NCBI RefSeq assembly: GCF_004331485.1
Contig: NZ_SJKD01000015.1
Location: 62,001 to 126,000, forward strand
Reading direction: 5' to 3'
Length of the DNA: 64,000 nucleotides
Origin: Kribbella capetownensis
GTDB lineage: Bacteria; Actinomycetota; Actinomycetes; Propionibacteriales; Kribbellaceae
In this document: piece after piece, positions 40,594 to 48,897 of the stretch
Layout: every line of letters begins with the position of its first letter
How positions within the stretch are numbered: the stretch's first letter is position 1
Position numbers and translations under genes: made by a program
Notes under the pieces: model-generated
The model's input: only the letters and a program-made list of their open reading frames with translations
What the model was told of the DNA's origin: nothing
The model's database searches: none

Positions 40594-42288
40594 CTACTTG
40601 TTGGGCACCTTGTCGTACGCCGCCTGCTGGATCTCCAGGTAGCGCTTCAGACCGAGACCGTCCAGCCCCTTGACGTAGCTGTCCCACTCGGTGTCGATGT
40701 TCTTCGAGCCGGTGATGAACTGCAGGGAGTTCTGCTGGATGTAGTTCTCGAGGTTGGTCTGCAGGGTCGCGACCTCGTTGGCGAGCGACGGGTCGATCCA
40801 GACCCGCCAGAACGGGTAGATCTGAGCCTTGTCCTCGTGGCCGGCGTACAACTTCGTTGCGTCGAACAGCTTGCGTTCGTACCCCGCCTGCGAGGAGGTG
40901 TCGGTGTCGATGACCTCGGAGTTGCGGTACTTCGCGGTGTTGTTGTACTGCGCCAGCGGACCCCAGCCGCTGTTCCGCGGTTTCGACCCGGGCTTCAGGG
41001 GAATCTGCTTGAAGCTCGGCTTCAGCGACTTGTCGAGCGCCACATCGCCGGGACCGGGCTTGGTCCAGGCCTTGCCCTCCGAGCCGAACTGTCCATTGTT
41101 CTGTCCCTCATCGGTGAAGATGTAGTCGAGCATCTTGATCGCCTGGATCTGCTTCTCCGGTGTGGCCTTCGACGTCAGCACGAACGTGGCGCCGGGAATG
41201 CTCGGGAAGACGTAGCTGGCGTAGTTCGCGCCACTCGGACCGGTCAGCGGCGGTACCGCGTCGTACTGCTTGTCCCGCCCGTCCGCCGAACCGATGGTGA
41301 CGAAGATGCCCGAGTGCATGACGGTGCCCGAGCCGAGGATGACCGAGCCGCCGTGGTTGCCCTGCTGCTGCATCGCGTCCGGGTTCTGCGTGAAGGCGCC
41401 TTTGTCGATCAGGCCTTCCTTGTAGAGCGAGTTGATGTACCGCAGACCTTCGCGCCAGCCGTCCTTGTTCGCCTGGACGTCGACCTTGCCGTTGTTGAGA
41501 ACCAGTGTGGTGTTGTTGCCGCCGCTGTTGTTCTGCCCTTGCGGGTCGTAGATGAAGGCGTTCATCAAGTACGGGATGAGGCTGTCGCGGAGGTTCGCGC
41601 TGAGCGGGATCTCGTCGGCCTTGCCGTTGCCGTTCGGGTCCTGGGTCTTGAACGCCTGGAGCACCTTCCGCAGGTCCTCGGTGGTCTTCGGCTGCTCGAG
41701 GCCCAGCTTCTTCAGCCACGCCGAGTTCATCCACAGCTTGTCCGGGTACGAACAGTGGAAGCAGTCGACCCACTGCGGCATCCCGTAGATCTTGCCGTCC
41801 GGCGCGGTCGCCATCGCCTTCCAGTCCGGCGTGGCGTCCAGGGCCTTCTTGATGTTCGGCGCGTACTGGTCGATGAGCTGGTTCAGCGGTACGACGACAC
41901 CCTGATTGGACAGCTTCAGCAGGTCCGCCGTCGTGAACTGGTCGACCCAGGGAATCAGCAGGTACAGATCGGGATAGTCGCCGCTGGCCAGCGAGATCTG
42001 CCGCTTTTCCTTGGCCGGCCCACCGTCGAACGTCGTGGTCTGCCACTTGATGGTGATGTTGAACTTCTGCTGGATCAGCTTCGTGAAGTCGTTCGTGGCC
42101 AGGTTCGTCTCGGCCGACTGCGGCGCGAAGACGTTCAGGGTGACCGCGGGATTCCCGGTGATCGTGGGCAACGGCTTGCCCTGCTGGTCGTCCGAGCCAC
42201 CGCCTCCGGAACAGGCCGCGAGGCCGAGTGCCAGGAGACTGATACCGGCGATCGCGGCACGCCTCCGCCTACTGATTCGTACAGACAT
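40594..42288 (-). CDS. Extracellular solute-binding lipoprotein, LplA/YtcQ-like
   Basis: Protein of 564 residues. A basic n-region and hydrophobic stretch end in the lipobox LALGLAACSGGGG, so it is a lipoprotein on the outer face of the membrane. The two-lobed family 1 sugar-binding fold follows; the large size (above 500) is typical of oligosaccharide-binding members that pair with LplB/LplC permeases. Upstream are the two permeases, downstream the glycosidases. It probably captures fucosylated oligosaccharides. GAGGGAA precedes the ATG. Confidence 0.9.
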   Translation of the reverse strand: MSVRISRRRRAAIAGISLLALGLAACSGGGGSDDQQGKPLPTITGNPAVTLNVFAPQSAETNLATNDFTKLIQQKFNITIKWQTTTFDGGPAKEKRQISLASGDYPDLYLLIPWVDQFTTADLLKLSNQGVVVPLNQLIDQYAPNIKKALDATPDWKAMATAPDGKIYGMPQWVDCFHCSYPDKLWMNSAWLKKLGLEQPKTTEDLRKVLQAFKTQDPNGNGKADEIPLSANLRDSLIPYLMNAFIYDPQGQNNSGGNNTTLVLNNGKVDVQANKDGWREGLRYINSLYKEGLIDKGAFTQNPDAMQQQGNHGGSVILGSGTVMHSGIFVTIGSADGRDKQYDAVPPLTGPSGANYASYVFPSIPGATFVLTSKATPEKQIQAIKMLDYIFTDEGQNNGQFGSEGKAWTKPGPGDVALDKSLKPSFKQIPLKPGSKPRNSGWGPLAQYNNTAKYRNSEVIDTDTSSQAGYERKLFDATKLYAGHEDKAQIYPFWRVWIDPSLANEVATLQTNLENYIQQNSLQFITGSKNIDTEWDSYVKGLDGLGLKRYLEIQQAAYDKVPNK

Positions 42289-42343
42289 GGTTCCCTCACA
42301 GGGGTCGAGGTGATACGGGGTGATACCGGGTGGTGCCGGAGGA

Positions 42344-43294
42344 TCAGCCCTTGACGGCGCCGATCAGGATTCCCTTGGTGAAGTAGCGGGCGACGAACGG
42401 ATAGATCAGCAGAACCGGAACGCTCGCGACCACGATCAGCGAGTACTTGAGCAGGTCGGCGAGCTGCTGACGCTGGATGACGACGGACGCGTCTACGGCC
42501 CCGCCGCCGGTCGTGTTGAGGATCAGGATGTTCCGCAGGACCAGCTGGAGCGGGAACAGGTCCGGGTTCTTCAGATAGATCAGCGCGTCGAAGTACGAGT
42601 TCCACTGCATGATCGCGTACATCAACGCGACCACCGCGATCATTGGCTTGGCCAACGGGATCACCACCGACCAGAGGAAGCGCAGGTCGCCACACCCGTC
42701 CAGCTCCGCGGCCTCGACCAGCTCGTCGGGGATCGCGGTCCGGAAGTAGGTCCGGGCGATGATGACCTGCCAGACCCCGATCGCCTGCGGGATGATCAGC
42801 GCCCACCGGGTGTCCAGCAGGCCGGCCGACTGGACCACCAGGTACGTCGGGATGAGGCCGCCGGTGAACAGCATCGTGAACAGGATCAGCGTCATCACGA
42901 CATTGCGGCCGACGAGCGTACGCCGCGACATCGGGTAGGCGATCGCGATCGTCATCGTGACGCTGACGATCGTCCCGACCACGGTGTAGAACAACGAGTT
43001 CAGGTACCCCTGAACGACCTGTGGGTTCTGGAACACCGCGTGGTACCCGCGCAGCGAGAACTCCACCGGCCAGAACAGCACCCGGCCGGACGAGACCGCC
43101 GCCGGGCTGCTGAACGAGCTGGCCACGATGTACAGCAGCGGGAGCATGACGACCAGGAGGAAGACCGCCAGCAGCAGATACACACAGAACAGGAAGATCC
43201 GGTCCGTGCGCGGCTCGCGGATCCGGCGGGCCCGCGCCGCTCGGCGCTCGTCACGCTTGCTCGGCACCGTTCGCACTTCAACCTGGGCGGTCAT
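42344..43294 (-). CDS. Carbohydrate ABC transporter permease, LplC/MalG type
   Basis: Protein of 316 residues with six membrane helices and the coupling motif EAAELDGCGDLRFLWSVVIPLAKPM (about 188-212), where the EAA loop meets the ATPase. It is the second permease subunit of a CUT1 importer. I place the start at ATG 43294, which overlaps the stop of the LplB gene (43291-43293); a GTG two codons earlier is also possible. No ATPase gene is present in the locus; in actinobacteria a shared MsiK-like ATPase elsewhere usually serves such importers. Confidence 0.9.
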   Translation of the reverse strand: MTAQVEVRTVPSKRDERRAARARRIREPRTDRIFLFCVYLLLAVFLLVVMLPLLYIVASSFSSPAAVSSGRVLFWPVEFSLRGYHAVFQNPQVVQGYLNSLFYTVVGTIVSVTMTIAIAYPMSRRTLVGRNVVMTLILFTMLFTGGLIPTYLVVQSAGLLDTRWALIIPQAIGVWQVIIARTYFRTAIPDELVEAAELDGCGDLRFLWSVVIPLAKPMIAVVALMYAIMQWNSYFDALIYLKNPDLFPLQLVLRNILILNTTGGGAVDASVVIQRQQLADLLKYSLIVVASVPVLLIYPFVARYFTKGILIGAVKG

Positions 43295-44283
43295 GACCAC
43301 AGTCCGTTCCCGGTGATCCGTTTGGCGATCATGTTGACCATCAGCAGCAGGACCAGGTTGATCACCGAGTTGAACAGCCCGACCGCGGTCGCCAGGCTGA
43401 AGTCCGCGTTCAGCAGACCGGTCTTGTAGACGTACGTCGCGATGATCTCGGACTGGCTCAGGTTGAGTGGGTTCTGGAAGAGGAACGCCTTCTCGAAGCC
43501 GATCGCCATGATGTTGCCGACGGCAAGAACCAGGATGATCACCGCGGTCGGCATGATGCCCGGCAGGTCCACGTGCCGGATCCGCTGCAACCGGGTGGCA
43601 CCGTCGATCTTGGCCGACTCGTGCAGCGCCGGATCAATGCCGGACAACGCGGCCAGGTAGATCACCGCGGAGTACCCGGTGGTCTGCCAGACGTCGGACC
43701 AGACATAGATGTGCCGGAAGTAGTCCGGGTTACCGAGGAAGTCGACCGCCGGTACGCCGAAGAACCCCAGTCCCTCGTTGACGATCCCGAGCCGTGGCGA
43801 CAGCACCAGGATCGTCATCGACACGACCACCACGGTGGAGATGAAGTACGGCGCGTACGTCACCAGCTGCACAGTCTGCTTGAACAGGCCGGTGCGGATC
43901 TCGTTCAGCGCCAGCGCCAGGATGATCGCGATCGGGAAACTCGCTGCCACGGTGTAGACCGAGAGCACGAAGGTGTTCTTCACCAGGGTCCAGAACACCG
44001 GGTTGTGGAAGAACAGCTCGAAGTTCTGCCAGCCGATCCACGGGCTCCCCCAGATGCCCTTGGTCACGTTGAAGTTCTTGAACGCCAGGACGGCGTTCGA
44101 CATCGGAATGTACTTGAAGACCGCGAACCAGATCAGCGGCACGACCATCAGCAGATACAGCGTCCAGTGCCGTTGAAGGCTGCGCCGCAGCCCCTTGATC
44201 CCGGGGCGCTCGCGCCGCCGTCGTCGCTTGGGCCGGTTGGGTAGCTCACCGGCCGGTGGCCGGACGGTTGTCAGCGTTGCCAT
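43291..44283 (-). CDS. Carbohydrate ABC transporter permease, LplB/MalF type
   Basis: Protein of 330 residues: a basic cytoplasmic N-terminus (about 1-35), six membrane helices, and the coupling loop ESAKIDGATRLQRIRHVDLPGIMPT (about 222-246). It starts with AGGAGG four nt before the ATG and lies 25 nt after the GH95 gene. Together with the following permease and the lipoprotein it makes the membrane part of an oligosaccharide importer. Confidence 0.9.
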   Translation of the reverse strand: MATLTTVRPPAGELPNRPKRRRRRERPGIKGLRRSLQRHWTLYLLMVVPLIWFAVFKYIPMSNAVLAFKNFNVTKGIWGSPWIGWQNFELFFHNPVFWTLVKNTFVLSVYTVAASFPIAIILALALNEIRTGLFKQTVQLVTYAPYFISTVVVVSMTILVLSPRLGIVNEGLGFFGVPAVDFLGNPDYFRHIYVWSDVWQTTGYSAVIYLAALSGIDPALHESAKIDGATRLQRIRHVDLPGIMPTAVIILVLAVGNIMAIGFEKAFLFQNPLNLSQSEIIATYVYKTGLLNADFSLATAVGLFNSVINLVLLLMVNMIAKRITGNGLWS

Positions 44284-44308
44284 GAGACCTCCTCGTCCAC
44301 GCCGGCGA

Positions 44309-46684
44309 TCAACTCGAGCTCACGCGGTGGCCGATACCGGCCGTCAATCGGACCGGTATCCGTTCGTCGCCGCGCCGCACGACCCGTTCCTGGTCCCGAT
44401 CGGCGGTCAGGACTGCCTCGACGCCGTGCGGTGTCCAGGTGATGTCGACGACGACCCCGCCGCGAGCTCGCAGGCCGGTGACTCGTCCACTGGTCCATTC
44501 GGCGGGTAGCGCCGGCAGCAGTTCGACCTCGCCGGTGTGACTCTGCAGCAGCATCTCCGCGATTCCTGCCGTCGCCCCGAAGTTGCCGTCGATCTGGAAC
44601 GGCGGATGCGCGCAGAACAGATTCGGGTAGACACCTGCGCCACTGCCGACGTAACTCGTGCCGGTGTCGTCGGCCGGAGTCAGGAACGCACGAACCAGCC
44701 GGCGCGCGCCGGCCGCGTCGCGCAGGCGAGCACGCAGGCAGATCTTCCAGGCCAGCGACCATCCCGTTGCCTCGTAGCCGCGCAGATCGAGCGTCCGGAC
44801 GGCCGCGGCAGCCAGACTCGGCGTGCCCTCCGGCGTGATCGCGTCGCCAGGATGCACGCCGATCAGATGGGACTGGTGGCGATGCTGCGGATCTTCCTCC
44901 GGCAGGTCGGCCGCCCACTCCTGCAGCTGGCCCTGCGCGCCGATCGACGGTTCGAGCAGTCGCTTCCGGGCAGTCGCCAGGTCACCCACGATCGGGTCCA
45001 CGACATCGAGCAGTTCCGCCGCCTGCTCAACCCGGTGGAACAGATCGGAGATGAGCGCCAGGTCCATCGTCGACGACTCGGTGACCGAGGCCGGTTGCCC
45101 GTCGCCGGCGATGTAGTCGTTCTCCGGAGACGTCGAGGGCGCCGTACCGAGACTGCCGTCCGGCATCTCCACCAGCCAGTCCAGGCAGAACTCTGCCGCT
45201 CCACGCAGGACAGGCCAGGACTTACCGAGGAACTCCGCATCGCCGGTGAACTCGAAGTGATCCCACAGATGGCGGACCAGCCAAGCACCTGCCATCGGCC
45301 AGTTCGACCAGCGCGGATCCCCCTCGACCGGCAGCGTCCAGCACCAGGCGTCGGCGTTGTGATGCGCGGTCCAGCCGCCGCATCCGTACCGCTCCCGAGC
45401 CGTCTGACGGCCCGCCTGGGCAAGGTGATCGATATACCGGAGCAAGGGTTCGTGGCACTCGGACAGGTTGGTCGTCTCGGCCGGCCAGTAGTTCATCTCG
45501 GTATTGATGTTGACCGTGTAGTTACTGCTCCACGGCGGCCGCAGGATGTCGTTCCAGATCCCCTGCAGATTGGTCGGCAACCCACCTGATCGCGAACTCG
45601 CCACCATCAGGTACCGGCCGTAGTTGAAGATCAGCGCCGCCAGGGCCGGATCCTCGACCTCACGCGCCCCGGCAACCCGCACATCGGTCGCCGGCCCGGA
45701 CTGCTCCGCCGAGCCGGCCAGCTCGAGCGATGCACGCCGGAAGAGTCGCCGGTGATCCGTCTGGTGATCGGCGACGAGCTCGTCGTACTCACGATCGAGT
45801 GCCGCGAGTACGGTCTGATCCGCGGCGAACCAGCACTCCGCGGCCGTCCGGGTCGGTGTGCTGAACGGACCGTCGTACCCCGTGGCCGTCGAGAGGATCA
45901 CGGTGATCTCTGTTGCGCCTTCGACCGCGAGCTCGGAGTCACTCGCCTCGACCTCGCCATCGGTCCTGGTGCGCAACGCGATGGCGGCTGCCATCCCGCG
46001 ATCCGCACCATCGGAGTACCGGATCGGCTCCGGCACGTCGCGATGCGGAGGAGCGACATCGGCTGGAGCCTGAAGGAGCAGCCCGACCCCGTCCTCGACG
46101 GCGTGCGCGCGCGACTGCAACTGCGACGTCAACCGGCAGGTCAGCGCCAGCACCGGCTCGGACGCGGTCATCCGGTGGACGAGTACGCCGTCCGGTGCAC
46201 TGACGAAGACCTCCTGTCGCACCACGACTTCCCCGAGTTCGTACTCCGCCGTGGCCAGCGCGGCGTCGAGATCAAGCTCACGGCGATACCGCGTGACCTG
46301 GCCGGCCTCGGGGGTAGCGCCATCGACGCGAACCTCGAGAAGGAGATCGCCCAGTGGCAGGTAAGCCTGCGAGTAGCCGGAGTGAAAGCCGCGGGCCAAC
46401 TCGTGTGCCCGCCGGATATCACCGGCCCGGAGCGCGTCGCGCACAGCCTGTACGGCGTCCGCTCCGGTCGCACCCAGCGGAGTCGACAGCAACCGGGCGG
46501 TCTCCGGACCGCCCGACCACAACGTCTCGTTGTTCAGCCCGATCCGGTCCCTGCCGACTCCACCGAAACACATCGCACCGATCCGGCCGTTGCCGAGCGG
46601 CAGCGCCTCCAGCCACGTTGCGGCCGGGCGGTCGTAGACCATCCGCTGCGCGCCGGAGCGGTCAGAGCTCACCAGATTGCCCAT
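44309..46684 (-). CDS. GH95 alpha-L-fucosidase
   Basis: Protein of 791 residues spanning the whole GH95 architecture: N-terminal beta domain (about 10-260; LEALPLGNGRIGAMCFGG, NNETLWSGGP), then an (alpha/alpha)6 barrel (about 330-690) with NYTVNINTEMNYWPAE carrying the catalytic Asn/Glu region, and a C-terminal beta domain. GH95 enzymes are inverting alpha-1,2-L-fucosidases or alpha-L-galactosidases. No signal peptide. First gene of the six-gene minus operon, GGAGG eight nt upstream of ATG, divergent from the fuconate dehydratase gene. Confidence 0.9.
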   Translation of the reverse strand: MGNLVSSDRSGAQRMVYDRPAATWLEALPLGNGRIGAMCFGGVGRDRIGLNNETLWSGGPETARLLSTPLGATGADAVQAVRDALRAGDIRRAHELARGFHSGYSQAYLPLGDLLLEVRVDGATPEAGQVTRYRRELDLDAALATAEYELGEVVVRQEVFVSAPDGVLVHRMTASEPVLALTCRLTSQLQSRAHAVEDGVGLLLQAPADVAPPHRDVPEPIRYSDGADRGMAAAIALRTRTDGEVEASDSELAVEGATEITVILSTATGYDGPFSTPTRTAAECWFAADQTVLAALDREYDELVADHQTDHRRLFRRASLELAGSAEQSGPATDVRVAGAREVEDPALAALIFNYGRYLMVASSRSGGLPTNLQGIWNDILRPPWSSNYTVNINTEMNYWPAETTNLSECHEPLLRYIDHLAQAGRQTARERYGCGGWTAHHNADAWCWTLPVEGDPRWSNWPMAGAWLVRHLWDHFEFTGDAEFLGKSWPVLRGAAEFCLDWLVEMPDGSLGTAPSTSPENDYIAGDGQPASVTESSTMDLALISDLFHRVEQAAELLDVVDPIVGDLATARKRLLEPSIGAQGQLQEWAADLPEEDPQHRHQSHLIGVHPGDAITPEGTPSLAAAAVRTLDLRGYEATGWSLAWKICLRARLRDAAGARRLVRAFLTPADDTGTSYVGSGAGVYPNLFCAHPPFQIDGNFGATAGIAEMLLQSHTGEVELLPALPAEWTSGRVTGLRARGGVVVDITWTPHGVEAVLTADRDQERVVRRGDERIPVRLTAGIGHRVSSS

Positions 46685-46786
46685 ACCACTGTCCTCCGTC
46701 GAGACGACGAGGTATTAATCCTATGAATTGTCGGGATCGTAGCGCCAGCGCCACCGCCGGTCCATACTGAACGGCATCAAAAGTTA

Positions 46787-46805
46787 GATAGAGATCCCAT
46801 CTATC
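46787..46805. promoter_or_regulatory. Inverted repeat GATAGA-N7-TCTATC between the divergent fucose transcripts
   Basis: Perfect 6-bp arms with a 7-base spacer, 20 nt before the start of L-fuconate dehydratase and about 100 nt from the GH95 start. The position is suited to a repressor acting on one or both transcripts; the GntR-family protein at 48141 is the natural candidate. Confidence 0.55.
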
Positions 46806-46824
46806 ACTGATCGTGGGGGCCCGC

Positions 46825-48144
46825 ATGCCATGCATCACCTCGGTGGACGTCATCGACGTCCGGTTCCCGACCTCGCTGACCAGCGACGGATCCGATGCGA
46901 TGAACAAGGACGGCGACCACTCGGCGGCGTACGTCGTCCTGCACACGGACGACCCGGGCCTGGCCGGGTACGGCTTCACCTTCACCATCGGGCGCGGCAC
47001 CGACCTGTGCGCGGCTGCCGCGGCGCAGCGCGCCGAGCCACTGGTCGGCCGGGACGTCGACGAGCTGTGCGGAGACCTCGGCGGGACCTACCGGCAACTG
47101 CAGTCGGACAGCCAGCTGCGGTGGCTCGGCCCGGACAAGGGCATCATCCACCTGGCTCTGGCCGCGGTGATGAACGCGGTCTGGGACCTGGCCGCCCGGC
47201 GGGCCGGCCTGCCGCTGTGGCGACTGCTGTCGGAGATGTCACCCGAAGAACTCGTCGACGCCGCCGATCTGCGGTATCTCACCGACGTACTGACGCCGGC
47301 CCAGGCCGTTGACCTGCTCGCCCGGCAAGAGGAGGGCCGTAAGCAACGAATCGCTGAGCTCGAGGCGTCCGGCTACCCGTGCTACACCACCTCGGCCGGA
47401 TGGCTCGGGTACTCCGACACCAAGCTCCGCAGGCTCTGCGAGGAAGCCGTTGCCGCCGGCTACAAACACGTCAAGCTCAAGGTCGGCGCCGTACTGGCCG
47501 ACGACATCCGGCGCTGCGGGATCGCTCGCGAGGTTCTCGGGCCTGACGGCAACCTGATGATCGACGCGAACCAGGTGTGGGACGTCCCGCAGGCGATCGA
47601 ATGGGTCAAGGCGCTTGCCGAGTTCAACCCGCTGTGGATCGAGGAACCGACCAGCCCCGACGACATCCTCGGACACGCCGCGATCCGCAGGGCGGTCGCA
47701 CCGATCGGCGTCGCCAGCGGCGAGCACGGGATGAACCGGGTCCTGTTCAAGCAGATGTTCCAGGCCGGCGCCCTCGACTACTGCCAGCTCGACGCGGCCC
47801 GCCTCGGCAGCGTCAACGAGGTACTCGCGGTCTACCTCCTCGCCGCCCGCTTCGACGTACCGGTGTGCCCCCACGCGGGGGGAGTCGGTCTGTGTGAACT
47901 CGTTCAGCACCTCTCGATCTTCGACTACGTCGCCGTATCAGGCAGCCTCGACCACCGCGTCACGGAGTACGTCGACCACCTGCACGAACACTTCGTCGAG
48001 CCGTGCGAGATCCGCAACGGAGCGTACGTACTCCCGAGATCACCCGGCTACAGTGCCGAGATGCACACGGATTCACTCCAGGCCTACCGGTACCCGGACG
48101 GCACCTACTGGGCGCAGCACGCAGACGGGCCGGCACTTCCATGA
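46825..48144 (+). CDS. L-fuconate dehydratase (enolase superfamily)
   Basis: Protein of 439 residues, the length of FucD-type dehydratases. Catalytic residues are Lys-x-Lys in KHVKLKVGAVLADD (about 214), metal ligands in MIDANQVWD, WIEEPTSPDD and ASGEHGMNR, then Asp in QLDAARLGS and His in CPHAGGVGL. It dehydrates L-fuconate to 2-keto-3-deoxy-L-fuconate, the step after fucose oxidation. Other enzymes of the pathway are not in the window. An alternative GTG start at 46813 would add four residues. The stop overlaps the ATG of the GntR gene. Confidence 0.9.
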   Translation: MPCITSVDVIDVRFPTSLTSDGSDAMNKDGDHSAAYVVLHTDDPGLAGYGFTFTIGRGTDLCAAAAAQRAEPLVGRDVDELCGDLGGTYRQLQSDSQLRWLGPDKGIIHLALAAVMNAVWDLAARRAGLPLWRLLSEMSPEELVDAADLRYLTDVLTPAQAVDLLARQEEGRKQRIAELEASGYPCYTTSAGWLGYSDTKLRRLCEEAVAAGYKHVKLKVGAVLADDIRRCGIAREVLGPDGNLMIDANQVWDVPQAIEWVKALAEFNPLWIEEPTSPDDILGHAAIRRAVAPIGVASGEHGMNRVLFKQMFQAGALDYCQLDAARLGSVNEVLAVYLLAARFDVPVCPHAGGVGLCELVQHLSIFDYVAVSGSLDHRVTEYVDHLHEHFVEPCEIRNGAYVLPRSPGYSAEMHTDSLQAYRYPDGTYWAQHADGPALP

Positions 48145-48890
48145 CTCCCGGCAAGGTGTCGGAGCAGACTCGTGTCCCCGGCGTCTCGCAGACGGACGTC
48201 GTGGTCCAGGGCATCCGCCAGTTGATCATCGACGGCCGCCTTCGCCCCGGCGATCGGCTTCCCGTCGAGAAGGACCTCGCCGCAGCGCTCGGCGTCTCCA
48301 GGAATCCCCTGCGTGAGGGCGTCCGCGCGCTGTCGATGATGGGAGTTCTCGAGACGCGGCAAGGTGACGGCACCTACGTCACCAAGCTGGACTCCTCGAT
48401 GCTGCTGGCTCCGATGGGCTTCGTCGTCGACCTGCAGACCGGCAGCGGCACATCTCACCTGCACGCGGTGCGCCGGGTCCTCGAGACAGAGGCCGCCGCC
48501 TTGGCGGCGCAGCACATCGGCCCGGCAGAGCTGGACGCCGCCGGCGAACTGTTGCGCCACAACGCCGCCGAACTCACAGCCGAGGAGCCCAACCACGAGA
48601 CGGTGATCGAGAACGACATCGCTTTCCATCGGATCGTCGCGGCGGCAGGCGGGAACCCGGTGCTGGCCGCGCTGATCGACGCGCTGGGTGGACGAACGAT
48701 GCGCGACCGGCTACGCCGATCCATCTCGCAGCCCGGCGCCGACGACACGGCGCACCGCGAACACCTGTCCATCCTCGCCGCGCTCACCGCCCGGGACTCC
48801 GACCGGGCACGGACCCGCATGGCGGCCCACCTGTTCACGGTCGAGGACTACCTGCTCGAGCGAGATGTCGTAGATACGACTACGGAATGA
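48141..48890 (+). CDS. GntR/FadR-family transcriptional regulator
   Basis: Protein of 249 residues with an N-terminal winged helix (about 22-85; DRLPVEKDLAAALGVSRNPLREGVRAL) and a C-terminal FCD domain (about 105-235), whose His/Asp ligand residues (ENDIAFHRIV, HREHLSIL) bind a metal and an acid effector. The ATGA overlap with the fuconate dehydratase gene strongly suggests that the effector is a pathway sugar acid. Likely controls both divergent transcripts through the inverted repeat at 46787. Confidence 0.9.
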   Translation: MTPGKVSEQTRVPGVSQTDVVVQGIRQLIIDGRLRPGDRLPVEKDLAAALGVSRNPLREGVRALSMMGVLETRQGDGTYVTKLDSSMLLAPMGFVVDLQTGSGTSHLHAVRRVLETEAAALAAQHIGPAELDAAGELLRHNAAELTAEEPNHETVIENDIAFHRIVAAAGGNPVLAALIDALGGRTMRDRLRRSISQPGADDTAHREHLSILAALTARDSDRARTRMAAHLFTVEDYLLERDVVDTTTE

Positions 48891-48897
48891 GAGCTGG

